A DNA stretch of 64,000 nucleotides from Planctomycetota bacterium. Lineage in GTDB: Bacteria > Planctomycetota > Phycisphaerae > Phycisphaerales > SM1A02. The stretch lies in assembly GCA_022574595.1 (NCBI GenBank), contig JACZRS010000002.1:1-64000 (forward strand). The letters run 5' to 3'. Below, one piece after another: positions 32,379 to 41,062 of this stretch (within the stretch, counting starts at the first letter, position 1; each line of letters opens with the position of its first letter). The notes below the pieces were generated by a model that saw only the letters and a program-made list of their open reading frames with translations, was not told the DNA's origin and did no database searches. Both the position numbers and the translations under genes were made by a program.

Positions 32379-33764
32379 TTATTTCATTTTGCTTACTACT
32401 CGTGCTTGGGTGAATTGGCGGTGCCCCTCTTTGCCGGAGTGGTAGCCGAAGCCGCTTTGCTTTGCCCCAACCCAGGGGCTTCCTGATGCTCCGCCGCAGC
32501 CTTTATTTATGCCGATCATTCCTGATTGGATTTGCCTTGCCACGTTTGCTGCACGATCCAGGTCGGTGCCGAAGACTGCTGCACCTAAGCCGTAGGGAGA
32601 ATCGTTAGCTAATTCTATAGCCTCATCATCAGTTGAAAACTTCGCAACACAAGCGACTGGACCAAAGGTTTCTGCGCACATTATATCGTGATTGTGATTC
32701 AGATCACTTAGCACTGTGGGGTTTACAAAGTGATCTGGGTGTTCACCACCACCGGCTAAGACCTTAGCGCCTTGTCTTACCGCTTCATCAATTTGGTTTA
32801 TTACGTGTTCACGCTGACGATCATTAATCATTGGGCCAACGGTTACACCTTCTTCAAAGCCATCTCCGAGCTTTTGCTGATTTGTGTATTTGATCAAAGC
32901 TGTTTCAAATTGATCTGCGATCTTTTTATCTACATATATACGCTCGGTGCTGACACAAACCTGGCCTGCATTTCTAAAACTACTGCCTGCTGCAAACTTG
33001 GCCGCAGCATCAATATCCGCATCATCTAATACGATTAACGGATCCTTCCCGCCAAGCTCAAGAATAACTCGCTTAAGTCCATCACTTGCAGAGCCAAGAA
33101 TATGTTTGCCCGCATCGCGTGAGCCTGTAAAGACAATTAGATCAACATCACTATTTACGAGAGCTTTGCCCTGCTCATCATCGCCATGAATAATTTGCAG
33201 CACATCAGTCGGCAACAGCCCAATAAGTAAATCAAAATACGCCTGCGCAATTAGCGGCGTATCCTCCGATGGTTTTAATACAACCGTATTGCCCGCAGCT
33301 AATGCAGGGATCACTCCCCAGTGAGGCATAGCCAGCGGGAAATTCCAAGGGGTAATAGCTGCGCACACGCCAAACGGATCGTGATAGATGGTTGAGGTTA
33401 CTTTACCATCATCTAATACCTCAGCATCAAGCGCATCAATGAGTTCATCTAGCGTTTCGCCAAGTCGATTAGCACACGATTCAATTTCGCCACGCGCTTC
33501 CGGCAGCGGTTTACCCATTTCTTTAGTTAATAGCGGAGCAAGTTCATCAACATTGTCCAGCAGCACTTTCGCAAACGGCCTTAATGTTTCTGCACGTTCT
33601 TTCACACCCAGATTTCGCCAGTTGGGTAGAGCAGCTTTGGCATTACCAATAATATTGCCAATCTCACTAATGGGAGTAATTGGTACTTCGCCGACTACTT
33701 CGCCGGTGGCGGGATTTAACGATTTAAGCGTGGTTGCAGATGTATCAGTTGTTAGTGTGGTCAT
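32379..33764 (-). CDS. NAD(P)-dependent aldehyde dehydrogenase, succinate-semialdehyde type
   Basis: A 461-aa aldehyde dehydrogenase. Catalytic residues: Asn141 (TPWNFPL), Glu236 (LELGGKDP) and Cys270 (NAGQVCVSTERIYV). It is closest in style to GabD/Sad succinate-semialdehyde dehydrogenases. The C-terminal GCGGASGSPWVGAKQSGFGY is characteristic. It oxidises an aldehyde to an acid with NAD or NADP. The substrate cannot be fixed because the gene stands alone. The start at 33764 has AAGGA seven bases upstream; an upstream in-frame ATG (33794) lacks one. Confidence 0.85.
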   Translation of the reverse strand: MTTLTTDTSATTLKSLNPATGEVVGEVPITPISEIGNIIGNAKAALPNWRNLGVKERAETLRPFAKVLLDNVDELAPLLTKEMGKPLPEARGEIESCANRLGETLDELIDALDAEVLDDGKVTSTIYHDPFGVCAAITPWNFPLAMPHWGVIPALAAGNTVVLKPSEDTPLIAQAYFDLLIGLLPTDVLQIIHGDDEQGKALVNSDVDLIVFTGSRDAGKHILGSASDGLKRVILELGGKDPLIVLDDADIDAAAKFAAGSSFRNAGQVCVSTERIYVDKKIADQFETALIKYTNQQKLGDGFEEGVTVGPMINDRQREHVINQIDEAVRQGAKVLAGGGEHPDHFVNPTVLSDLNHNHDIMCAETFGPVACVAKFSTDDEAIELANDSPYGLGAAVFGTDLDRAANVARQIQSGMIGINKGCGGASGSPWVGAKQSGFGYHSGKEGHRQFTQARVVSKMK

Positions 33765-33827
33765 AGGATATTCCTTCTTTCTAAGGTGCAGCATTGTAGT
33801 CCTGTAAAGATCACAATGTAAAAAGGG

Positions 33828-34667
33828 CTAGTTTGCGTTTATAGCGATGTTATCGATGAGCCTCACCTCACCCAATCTGACCGCAGCCAAGGCTCGAGTA
33901 GGCTGGTCAAATGTCGAAACGCTCATCAGGGTATCTCCACTGCGGATGACTGCGTAATCCACCACGAAACCGACGTATTCCAATAGGTTAGTGATAACTT
34001 TTTCAGTTTCGCCAACACTAATTTTTTCCTGCGCTTGAGCGTGCTGCGCCCAACTCAAACGCTGATAAACCTCACAAGCAATTGTTCGCTGCTCTTTGGT
34101 GAGAAAGGTATTGCGCGTACTCATTGCAAGTCCATCATCTTCGCGTGCAGTGGGATGTGGTTCGATATATAGCCCCGGCCAACGGTCCTGGTAATCTTTG
34201 ACCATCTGCTTTATTACAAGTAGTTGCTGATAGTCTTTTTCGCCAAAGATTGCGACCGAAGGTTGAATTAAATCAAAGAGCTTAGATACAACCTGACAAA
34301 CACCCGAAAAATGTTCCGGTCTATGTGTATCTTCAAGCTGCGGTTTAATTGCTACATCAGGCAGTTCTATATCGCATGGCTCAATGCCATTTGGATACAT
34401 AATTTCAACAGATGGCATAAACACTGCATCAACACCAACCCGCTCAGCCGCAGCAAGGTCCTCATCAAGTGTGCTGGGGTATTTTAAATAGTCTTCATCA
34501 GGACTAAATTGTGTTGGGTTTACAAATATGCTGATAACTATCTTTTCTGCAAGTTTCTTGGCCCTGCGCATAAGAGAAAGGTGCCCATCATGCAGCGAAC
34601 CCATGGTGGGAACGAATGCTGCACCTTGGTATGGCTGCAATTTGCTTGGATCTTCTATCAATTGCAC
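33828..34667 (-). CDS. panC: Pantoate--beta-alanine ligase
   Basis: A 279-aa pantothenate synthetase that joins pantoate and beta-alanine with ATP. FVPTMGSLHDGHLSLMRRAK (the HxGH nucleotide-binding segment), FVNPTQFSPDEDYLKYPS, IFGEKDYQQLLVI and the KMSKS-like AMSTRNTFL are all intact, as is the pantoate-binding HFSGVCQVVSKLF. The C-terminal VDYAVIRS and RLGEVRLIDN are normal. It starts at 34667 and is divergent from the erpA-like gene. Complete. Confidence 0.95.
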   Translation of the reverse strand: MQLIEDPSKLQPYQGAAFVPTMGSLHDGHLSLMRRAKKLAEKIVISIFVNPTQFSPDEDYLKYPSTLDEDLAAAERVGVDAVFMPSVEIMYPNGIEPCDIELPDVAIKPQLEDTHRPEHFSGVCQVVSKLFDLIQPSVAIFGEKDYQQLLVIKQMVKDYQDRWPGLYIEPHPTAREDDGLAMSTRNTFLTKEQRTIACEVYQRLSWAQHAQAQEKISVGETEKVITNLLEYVGFVVDYAVIRSGDTLMSVSTFDQPTRALAAVRLGEVRLIDNIAINAN

Positions 34668-34795
34668 GTTGTAAGAGTCGCCTTGGTGGGTGATTTGGTC
34701 AAGCTAGGCCAAATTAAGATCTATTACAAACTGATCATCGCTTATTTGGATATAACCGACTAGTATAGATAGACCGCTTTTTAGGAGCTATTTCC

Positions 34796-35170
34796 ATGGC
34801 CGTGCTTGTTACAGAATCCGCAGCTCGTGAGATCACTTCAATCATCAAACAGCAGAACCTTGACCCAGCATCAACCTGCCTGCGCGTAGGTGTCAAGGGC
34901 GGCGGATGCTCTGGTTTTAGCTACTTGCTCGATCTCACCGAAAACGAACACGACACCGATGAAGCATGGGAATACAAATTTTCCACAAACGGCTCAAACG
35001 GTTCTGATAAGCAAGAGCTAGCGGTAAAAATCATCTGTGATCCCAAAAGCTATCTCTACCTAAATGGAACAGAGATAGATTTCAAAGACGAAATCATGGG
35101 CCGTGGATTTGTGTTTAATAACCCCAACGCCACTGCGACCTGCGGCTGCGGTTCGAGTTTCTCCGCCTAG
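34796..35170 (+). CDS. erpA: A-type iron-sulfur carrier (ErpA/IscA/HesB family)
   Basis: A 124-aa Fe-S assembly scaffold or carrier. The three ligand cysteines are Cys38 (GGGCSGFSY), Cys116 and Cys118 (TCGCGSSF). A Ser/Asn/Gly-rich insertion at about 61-74 (KFSTNGSNGSDKQEL) lengthens the middle of the fold relative to E. coli ErpA (114 aa). It is a single gene with no isc/suf neighbours. Start at ATG 34796 is supported by AGGAG nearby (TTTTAGGAGCTATTTCC). Confidence 0.9.
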   Translation: MAVLVTESAAREITSIIKQQNLDPASTCLRVGVKGGGCSGFSYLLDLTENEHDTDEAWEYKFSTNGSNGSDKQELAVKIICDPKSYLYLNGTEIDFKDEIMGRGFVFNNPNATATCGCGSSFSA

Positions 35171-35215
35171 AGTGAATTGCACTTAAATTTACAATCATAA
35201 ATAGACGCAACAATT

Positions 35216-35260
35216 ATCCTTGCGCGCTATCATGTATCGGGTACTAAACGGTGCAAGGAT
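35216..35260 (+). promoter_or_regulatory. Inverted repeat covering a ribosome site
   Basis: ATCCTTGC (35216-35223) is complementary to GCAAGGAT (35253-35260), which contains the AAGGA ribosome site of the phosphoribosyltransferase gene six bases before its ATG. Folding of the leader would hide the site. The 29-nt loop is long, so stability is modest. Confidence 0.4.
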
Positions 35261-35266
35261 GAGCTT

Positions 35267-35905
35267 ATGTTTACTGATCGCCATGATGCAGGTCAGCAGC
35301 TAGGCCGGTTGCTACTTCACCTGAAAGAGCAGCAGCCGATTGTTTTAGCTCTGCCACGCGGTGGGGTTATTGTCGGAGCAGAGGTAGCCAAGATGCTGAA
35401 CGCACCCCTTGATGTTCTTGTTGTGCGTAAGCTCGGAGCACCTAATCATGCGGAGCTTGCAATTGGTGCGGTAACTAATGGTGAGCACCCCCAGCGAATC
35501 TTAAATAAAAACATATTATCTCGGATAAGAATCAGCGCCTCCTATCTTGAAGATGAAACTAACCGACAGCTATTGGAAGTAAAACGCCTACAAGAGTTGT
35601 ATAGGCAAGGGCGAACTGCACTAGCAGTTGCCAGCCGAACAGTAATCGTAGTTGATGATGGTATAGCAACCGGCGCAACAGTCCGCGCAGGCATAAAAGC
35701 GCTTAGGCAGATGAATGTGAGCTGCATTGTGCTTGGGGCTGCGGTTGCTCCGCAAGAGACAATCAAATCGCTTAGCCTTGAAGTCGATGAATTAGTGTGC
35801 CCGCTAACACCAACTTCTTTTACAGCGGTCGGATTGTTCTACAAGAACTTCGAGCAAACGACAGATGCACAGGTGATCGAAGCTCTGAAACTGTATAGCG
35901 AGTAA
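35267..35905 (+). CDS. Type I phosphoribosyltransferase domain protein
   Basis: A 212-aa PRTase-fold protein. The PRPP-binding loop VIVVDDGIATGAT is at 126-138, and a long hood region precedes it (VLALPRGGVIVGAEVAKMLN, LVVRKLGAPNHAELAIGAVT). Such standalone proteins with ALPRGG and RKLGAP are common and described only as phosphoribosyltransferases; none has a firm substrate. Three residues after a short helical section separate it from the convergent fabF-like gene. A possible hairpin in the leader may regulate translation. Confidence 0.85.
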   Translation: MFTDRHDAGQQLGRLLLHLKEQQPIVLALPRGGVIVGAEVAKMLNAPLDVLVVRKLGAPNHAELAIGAVTNGEHPQRILNKNILSRIRISASYLEDETNRQLLEVKRLQELYRQGRTALAVASRTVIVVDDGIATGATVRAGIKALRQMNVSCIVLGAAVAPQETIKSLSLEVDELVCPLTPTSFTAVGLFYKNFEQTTDAQVIEALKLYSE

Positions 35906-35913
35906 GATATCTT

Positions 35914-37242
35914 TTAGTCGATGCGCTTAACGATTAACGTATCGTTTTGGCCACCAAACCCAAACGAATTTGATAAGCACACATCAAGCTTGGCTGGCCG
36001 CGACTTGTTGGGTACGTAATCCAAATCAAGATCGGGATCGGGATCGTTAAGATTTATCGTAGGCGGTAAGGTCTGATGCTTTATGGCTAATATACAAGTA
36101 ATGAGTTCAACTACGCCCGCAGCTGCTATTAAGTGCCCCATCATCGACTTAATAGAGCTAACGGGAATCTTCTTGGCGTTATCTCCAAAGACACTTTTAA
36201 TAGCCTTGGTTTCGATGGAGTCGTTTTCCTGCGTGCCAGTTCCGTGTGCTGAGATATATTGGATGGGCGGTCGACCTGAATCATCCACAGCAAAAGGATC
36301 AATCCCCGCTTGCTCAAGAGCTTGGCTTATCGCAGCGGCTGGGCCACGACCTTGTGGGTGCATATCCGTAATACGAAACGCATCAGCGGTAGAACCATAA
36401 CCAATAATTTCCGCAATCGGCTTTGCGCCTCGCGCAATTGCATGGTCGAGTGATTCTAGAACTACTATCCCCCCACCTTCACCCATTACAAATCCATCAC
36501 GAGTTCGATCAAATGGTCTAGATGCTTTTTTAGGCTCACCTGATCTTGTTGATAGTGCGGTTAATCTATTAAATCCGGTTACTCCTAGCACGTGAATCAT
36601 TGTGTGGGTTCCGCCGGAGATCATCACATCCACATCACCGCGCCTAAGCATATCCACAGCTTCGCCTATCGCCTGGGTTGATGCAGCACATGCAGTCAGA
36701 CAATTAAACGCTGGTCCACGAATCCCAAACTCTCGCGCAATATGACTGATCGGCATGTTGGATTCCTGGCCGATCTCTTCGTGCTTGTCCATATACTCGA
36801 ACGCAGCCTTAGCCCACTTCACAGAATCAGTTTTATCATTAGCTGCATCCCAGCCGGATAAATCCGTCTTGGAGTAAGAAGCAAAATTGAGTGCACCTTC
36901 GCCCGCACCTAGATATAATCCAACGCGCCTAAGGTCTAGATCATGGTGATTATCAAGACCTGCTTGATCCCACGCTTGACGGGCAGCACCGAGCGCGAAC
37001 TGCGTATTGGCAGCTGCGTGTTCGTGAACAGATGGATCTTTTAGATATTTCGTAAAATCATAATCGCGCACCTGGGCCGCAAATTTTGTGGGAAAAGTCC
37101 TGGCATCAAAACGCTCAATCGGTGCAACACCCGAAGTGCCGCTTGCAAGTTTTTCCCAAACCGTTTGTAAATCGTGGCCCAGAGGCGTAATCCACCCCAT
37201 GCCTGTAACTACGATTCGCGGATTGTTGTTGTTATCAATCAT
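35914..37242 (-). CDS. fabF: 3-oxoacyl-ACP synthase II type ketosynthase
   Basis: A 442-aa condensing enzyme. The catalytic set is complete: Cys185 (LTACAAST), His333 (SAHGTGT), Lys365 and His370 (SSIKSMMGH). It extends acyl chains by condensation with malonyl-ACP. It lies 10 bp downstream of a second, catalytically altered ketosynthase on the same strand, so the two could form a heterodimer like polyketide KS-alpha/KS-beta pairs. An insert around residues 120-165 (SYSKTDLSG...MDKHEEIGQE) is longer than in E. coli FabF. No other PKS or FAS genes are next to them. Confidence 0.9.
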   Translation of the reverse strand: MIDNNNNPRIVVTGMGWITPLGHDLQTVWEKLASGTSGVAPIERFDARTFPTKFAAQVRDYDFTKYLKDPSVHEHAAANTQFALGAARQAWDQAGLDNHHDLDLRRVGLYLGAGEGALNFASYSKTDLSGWDAANDKTDSVKWAKAAFEYMDKHEEIGQESNMPISHIAREFGIRGPAFNCLTACAASTQAIGEAVDMLRRGDVDVMISGGTHTMIHVLGVTGFNRLTALSTRSGEPKKASRPFDRTRDGFVMGEGGGIVVLESLDHAIARGAKPIAEIIGYGSTADAFRITDMHPQGRGPAAAISQALEQAGIDPFAVDDSGRPPIQYISAHGTGTQENDSIETKAIKSVFGDNAKKIPVSSIKSMMGHLIAAAGVVELITCILAIKHQTLPPTINLNDPDPDLDLDYVPNKSRPAKLDVCLSNSFGFGGQNDTLIVKRID

Positions 37243-37252
37243 CTTTAAGTCA

Positions 37253-38581
37253 CTAAATCTTCCGCAGCACTATTGCAACATTCTGCCCGCCTTGACCAGT
37301 ACAAGTTGCGACAACATTATTTAATTGAGCATCTCCAGCTGGCGCCTCATTAGCATCAATTCCCTCAGCCCCAGTTGTATTAATTCTTGCGGGGAGCTTC
37401 TGCTCTCCTATTGCCTTGGCAGCTACCGCTATCGTAACACCAAACGCACCCGCATTGGTATTACCCACATTAGGTATAGTTGTAATCAACGGCACATTTG
37501 CTGCTCGCTCACCAAATACTCTTCTAATAGCAGCCGCTTCTGATTGATCTACCGCTTTAATACCGCAGCCAAAGGGCGCTATTGCATCAATATCCTTTGC
37601 TTTTAAGTTTGCTCGCTCTAATGCCAAATCAATTGCATCAGAAATGCCCTGGCCATCTTCATCGCCACATAAACCAGTAGCATCGGGGCATTGTGATTGT
37701 GTTGCTGCGAACCCTGCGATTTCTGCATAAACGCTGGCGTTTCTTTTTTGTGCGCTTTCTAATTCTTCTAGAATTACGATGCCGCCACCTTCACCGATTG
37801 CAGTACCAATTGCATCGGGCGCGAATGGGCGAACTACTTTTGTTGGATCATCGCCATCACTAGTTTCTGCTAATCTTCCTGCGAAGTGTTGGCGGAGAAA
37901 AGCCATGGGATTTAGCTTCGATTCTATTGCGCCTGAGAGGCATGCATCAGATGCACCTCTTTGAATTACGCGCATTGATTCGCAGATAGAAAGGCCGCCG
38001 CTGGCTTCAGCACATGTTATGGTATTGGTTGGACCCTGACAGTCGTGAATGATCGTTACATGACACGAAAGCATGTTGGGCAGATATTTAAGTAACCAAA
38101 GCGGCGTGAGATTTTCCATGCCACTCTCACCCCAATGAGTCAGATCGAGATCGGTCTTGTCTTCGCCAGTTGCGCTGTAGTAAAGAGCAGCCGAAAGTTC
38201 ATCAACATCCGCAGCAATCAGCCCAGCTCCAATATGACAACCCATTCGCTCAACCGCATAAGTCGGTTCAGCCTCCGCATCAGTCGCCTTGGTAATTAGG
38301 CCGGCATCATCCACAGCAGCCGAGGCCGCTGCGACCGCAAGCTCGATATCCCTGCACATGACCTTGATAGCTTTGCGATGACTCTTGGGGACGATCTTGC
38401 GAATGTTAAGCAGATCGCTATTAAGCTCGCCCGCGATTTTGCAGGGAAAACCGCTGGGATCGAAGATTTCAATGCGTTTAATAGCAGATCGCCCTGCCAG
38501 CATCGCCTCCCAAAGAGGATCAATCCCAATACCAAAGGCAGTGACCGGCCCAACACCCGTTATAACAACACGTCTACTCAT
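37253..38581 (-). CDS. Ketosynthase-like protein lacking both catalytic histidines
   Basis: A 442-aa thiolase-fold protein homologous to FabF. The Cys is kept (Cys190 in NTITCAEASGG), but the first His is Phe337 (APFGCG in place of AHGTGT) and the second His is Asn374 (NVGNTNAGAFG), with the active-site Lys also gone. It therefore cannot do the standard decarboxylative condensation. It resembles chain-length-factor-like partners in arrangement, although those typically replace the Cys. Its stop is 10 bp before the normal fabF-like gene. Its start overlaps the upstream membrane gene by 8 bp. A role in setting chain length or substrate of the partner is inference. Confidence 0.82.
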   Translation of the reverse strand: MSRRVVITGVGPVTAFGIGIDPLWEAMLAGRSAIKRIEIFDPSGFPCKIAGELNSDLLNIRKIVPKSHRKAIKVMCRDIELAVAAASAAVDDAGLITKATDAEAEPTYAVERMGCHIGAGLIAADVDELSAALYYSATGEDKTDLDLTHWGESGMENLTPLWLLKYLPNMLSCHVTIIHDCQGPTNTITCAEASGGLSICESMRVIQRGASDACLSGAIESKLNPMAFLRQHFAGRLAETSDGDDPTKVVRPFAPDAIGTAIGEGGGIVILEELESAQKRNASVYAEIAGFAATQSQCPDATGLCGDEDGQGISDAIDLALERANLKAKDIDAIAPFGCGIKAVDQSEAAAIRRVFGERAANVPLITTIPNVGNTNAGAFGVTIAVAAKAIGEQKLPARINTTGAEGIDANEAPAGDAQLNNVVATCTGQGGQNVAIVLRKI

Positions 38582-39185
38582 CGGCCGATAGTTTAGCCGC
38601 TAGTTTGGCTCGGGTCTGATGGCGCTTTTTAATTGATTTGGCCGGGCTATTGATAGGTTTATCCCGTCCCCAGCCACATTCCGGACATTTATCGTGATCC
38701 ATCCCACGCAGGTCGTAACCGCATTTTGAGCACACCAATGGATTGCGTATAGATGAGGGCTTTATTAGTAAAAAAGCTAGAATAAATGTACCTACAATAG
38801 CTAGGAAGATTATCGATTCGATAATCTGATTATGATTCGACAGACCTGTTCGTACATACTCGATGTGATATAAAAAAGCAATTGCAGCGATTATATTAAC
38901 GCCAACTGCTCCGAACCGCAATCTTGAGAAGAATCGACGCTTCCAGGGGATCGCGAGAAGAGTCATGTTGATCAGCGGCAACAGCGAATACGCCAACGAC
39001 CAAAGCAAGAATCTCCGAAATGAATTTCTGTTTAATTCGAAAGCACCTATTAGAAGTAAGAGTAATATCAATAAAGAATGACTAAAGATTATAAAATTGA
39101 GACCAAAGGCAAGAGTTCTAGATAGAAGCGCAGGGATACTACTGACGCTTTCTTCACTCGATGACGATTCTTGACTCTTGATCAT
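38574..39185 (-). CDS. Membrane protein with C-terminal CxxCGYDLRG zinc ribbon
   Basis: A 203-aa protein with about four membrane helices (roughly 18-150) and a C-terminal tail VCSKCGYDLRG...CPECGWGRD. The four Cys form a zinc ribbon of the type repeatedly found in Phycisphaerae proteins. The sequence after the ribbon is basic (KSIKKRHQTRAKLAAKL). GAGG before the ATG at 39185 supports the start. It overlaps the ketosynthase-like start by 8 bp, suggesting co-transcription with the ketosynthase pair. Function unknown. Confidence 0.7.
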   Translation of the reverse strand: MIKSQESSSSEESVSSIPALLSRTLAFGLNFIIFSHSLLILLLLLIGAFELNRNSFRRFLLWSLAYSLLPLINMTLLAIPWKRRFFSRLRFGAVGVNIIAAIAFLYHIEYVRTGLSNHNQIIESIIFLAIVGTFILAFLLIKPSSIRNPLVCSKCGYDLRGMDHDKCPECGWGRDKPINSPAKSIKKRHQTRAKLAAKLSADE

Positions 39186-39186
39186 T

Positions 39187-39975
39187 CTACGCCTCATCTT
39201 CCCGGCCCCAGCCACACTCAGGGCAGCCTGTTGATAACTCACCACGCAGATCATAACTGCATTTGATGCATCGGCCTCTCCTACGGCGTATGAATCTTCG
39301 TGTAGCAGATGGGCTTAACCATAGAATCCACAAACTCACAGAAAAGAATATTGTGTTGATAACAAAACTCGGCAACCTCAATCCATATGGCAAAATAAAC
39401 TTGTCAATCCAAGGGAACATTTTGATAAACGAATTTTGAATTCGCCAAACCTTCTCCTCTCTACCTGGGTTACTAATCTTGGTAGGACCTGAGTCTAAGG
39501 GCATGTAGTAAAGTGATTTGAGCGGCCATCCGATTGATCTCTTCACCCAGCCATAGTAACTTACACTAGCGGTTATCCCATAAGGCTTTGGAGGCGATAT
39601 CCAACCATCAATGACGATTTGTTGTTCAATTCCCGTACTCAATATCTTTGCAAATATCAGATGAGGTCCAATTAGCTCATCCCGCGACTTTATCCATGTT
39701 TTGCCTGACACATATTTCTGCATCTCCACGCTTATTACCGATAACTCACTTCCTTGATCTTTTAACACAACTGCTGCGTAGTAATCGTTCTGAAACTCAC
39801 TATCAGCTAGCTGCAATCTAACCTTGTCAAAATCAGTTGCCGAAAGTACATCAAGATATACATCACTTACTGGAGGTATATTCCTATTCGAAGTCGCAAT
39901 CCCCCATGCTACCATTATATTAGTGATCGTTCCCAGAATGAGGAACATTATAATTTTGAACAGACGTAGTTTCAT
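39187..39975 (-). CDS. Zinc-ribbon membrane protein, paralogue of next gene
   Basis: A 262-aa protein. It starts MKLRLFKIIMFLILGTITN, an N-terminal helix nearly the same as in the neighbouring gene (KRRLFKLVLFLLIGAIVN). A 170-residue periplasmic-type domain follows, then a second helix (FVINTIFFSVSLWILWL) and CIKCSYDLRGELSTGCPECG at the C-terminus. Spacing between the pairs of Cys is like that in related proteins. It was probably made by tandem duplication. The stop is one base before the next gene's start. Function unknown. Confidence 0.72.
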   Translation of the reverse strand: MKLRLFKIIMFLILGTITNIMVAWGIATSNRNIPPVSDVYLDVLSATDFDKVRLQLADSEFQNDYYAAVVLKDQGSELSVISVEMQKYVSGKTWIKSRDELIGPHLIFAKILSTGIEQQIVIDGWISPPKPYGITASVSYYGWVKRSIGWPLKSLYYMPLDSGPTKISNPGREEKVWRIQNSFIKMFPWIDKFILPYGLRLPSFVINTIFFSVSLWILWLSPSATRRFIRRRRGRCIKCSYDLRGELSTGCPECGWGREDEA

Positions 39976-39984
39976 AACACTATT

Positions 39985-40626
39985 CTAAGCCTCAGCTTCC
40001 CGTCCCCAGCCACATTCCGGGCAGCCTCCCCCGGAAGTATGTCCACGCAGATCGTAACCGCATTTAATGCATCGGCCTAGCTTACGGCGGATCAATCGGC
40101 GAGCGGTGAATGGGATAAGTGCTAATAGCCACAATAATGTTGCGTAGATTACTGTGTTTATGAGAAAACCTGGCATTGCCGGTTGTAAAGGTAGTGGGCG
40201 CAGAGGAGTAATCACTGGCGCGAATCCTTGTGTTTCAGAAGACAACCCAATTGAGGTGCGATGGATTCGTTTGTAAGAAGGACTCGTAGTATCATCAATC
40301 CACGATTGTTCATACATTGCCACAAATGGCCAACCCGCGTGAACTACCATACCGGCATAGTCAATCACAGGATATTCAACTCCATAACTCAACGTTGTAC
40401 CAACTTGCTTGTGTACCACCACCCAGCGAATCCCCATACCGTAATAAAGTGAGACGTCTGGATCGGAAACACCTTTGTCAACTGCCCATGCGCGCGCTTT
40501 ATCAAACGAATTTCTCGTACGGTCCAAAGTCGCCGGAGCGAACCGCGCCAATCCCCACGCCACGGCAACATTAACTATCGCGCCGATTAGTAGAAACAAT
40601 ACGAGTTTGAATAAGCGACGTTTCAC
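39985..40626 (-). CDS. Zinc-ribbon membrane protein, first of tandem pair
   Basis: A 213-aa protein, one helix at the start (LFKLVLFLLIGAIVNVAVAW), a globular middle with a membrane-proximal RRLIRRKLGR segment, a second helix (FLINTVIYATLLWLLALIPF) and RCIKCGYDLRGHTSGGGCPE followed by CGWGR. I chose GTG 40626 because the longer frame to 40707 starts inside a REP element (40684-40714) and adds unlikely residues; no ribosome site is visible for either start. It is separated by 10 bp from its paralogue downstream. Function unknown. Confidence 0.68.
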   Translation of the reverse strand: MKRRLFKLVLFLLIGAIVNVAVAWGLARFAPATLDRTRNSFDKARAWAVDKGVSDPDVSLYYGMGIRWVVVHKQVGTTLSYGVEYPVIDYAGMVVHAGWPFVAMYEQSWIDDTTSPSYKRIHRTSIGLSSETQGFAPVITPLRPLPLQPAMPGFLINTVIYATLLWLLALIPFTARRLIRRKLGRCIKCGYDLRGHTSGGGCPECGWGREAEA

Positions 40627-40683
40627 AATAGTAAAGTATACCGCAGCAACATACTTTGGGGGTGAGATAAATATATTATGTCT

Positions 40684-40714
40684 CCATTTAGCCCGCTGTG
40701 AATACACGGCGGGC
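40684..40714 (-). repeat. REP-like element family 3, copy B (reversed)
   Basis: On the minus strand: GCCCGCCGTG, loop TATT, CACAGCGGGC, then TAAATGG. There is one mismatch in the stem. It faces copy C at 40817-40847, giving an inverted pair about 100 bp apart, like a BIME. Confidence 0.65.
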
Positions 40715-40816
40715 GAAGAATGTGCGAATTACAGATAACGTAAGAAAACACAGCAATCGTTGGCATAACACTTTCTATGGCGTAATAGAACGCAACAATT
40801 TATGCGAGTGCGCTCC

Positions 40817-40847
40817 GCCCCAGGTGTATTCACCTGGGGCTAAATGG
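40817..40847 (+). repeat. REP-like element family 3, copy C
   Basis: GCCCCAGGTG (40817-40826), loop TATT, CACCTGGGGC (40831-40840), then TAAATGG. A perfect 10-bp stem. Compared with 32344 one pair has changed on both sides of the stem. Confidence 0.75.
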
Positions 40848-40966
40848 CTACTACCATTTAACTGACTAACGCGCTGGGCGATTATTAGAGATTGCTCTGG
40901 TACTTTATTGTGAACATGGTGCTATTATCAAGTCAAACAGATTGGTCTCTATAAGGGGGCAAGCAT

Positions 40967-41056
40967 ATGGATGAAAATTTAATTGAAGTTCCACCGGTGG
41001 TTATTAAGCCACAATTTACTGAGTTGCAGGAGCTTGGGGTTTCATTTGATGAATAG
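40967..41056 (+). pseudogene. 5' end of zinc-ribbon protein gene ended by in-frame TAG
   Basis: ATG 40967 reads MDENLIEVPPVVIKPQFTEL then QELGVSFDE and TAG (41054-41056). The paralogue at 42017 has the matching MDNNSIETPPAVKSQFIQLQ and FDADGRLDEDVVC, so the TAG lies where the paralogue has an Asp codon (GAC), and the frame continues in step after it. A ribosome site GGGGGCAAGCAT precedes the ATG. The stop is a recent mutation, an error, or the two parts are made separately. Confidence 0.65.
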
Positions 41057-41062
41057 GGTCGC

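Noticed and set aside
40627-40707. N-terminal extension of the zinc-ribbon gene at 39985
   Set aside because: The extension begins inside a REP-like hairpin and encodes no membrane or conserved sequence; internal GTG gives the paralogue-like start.
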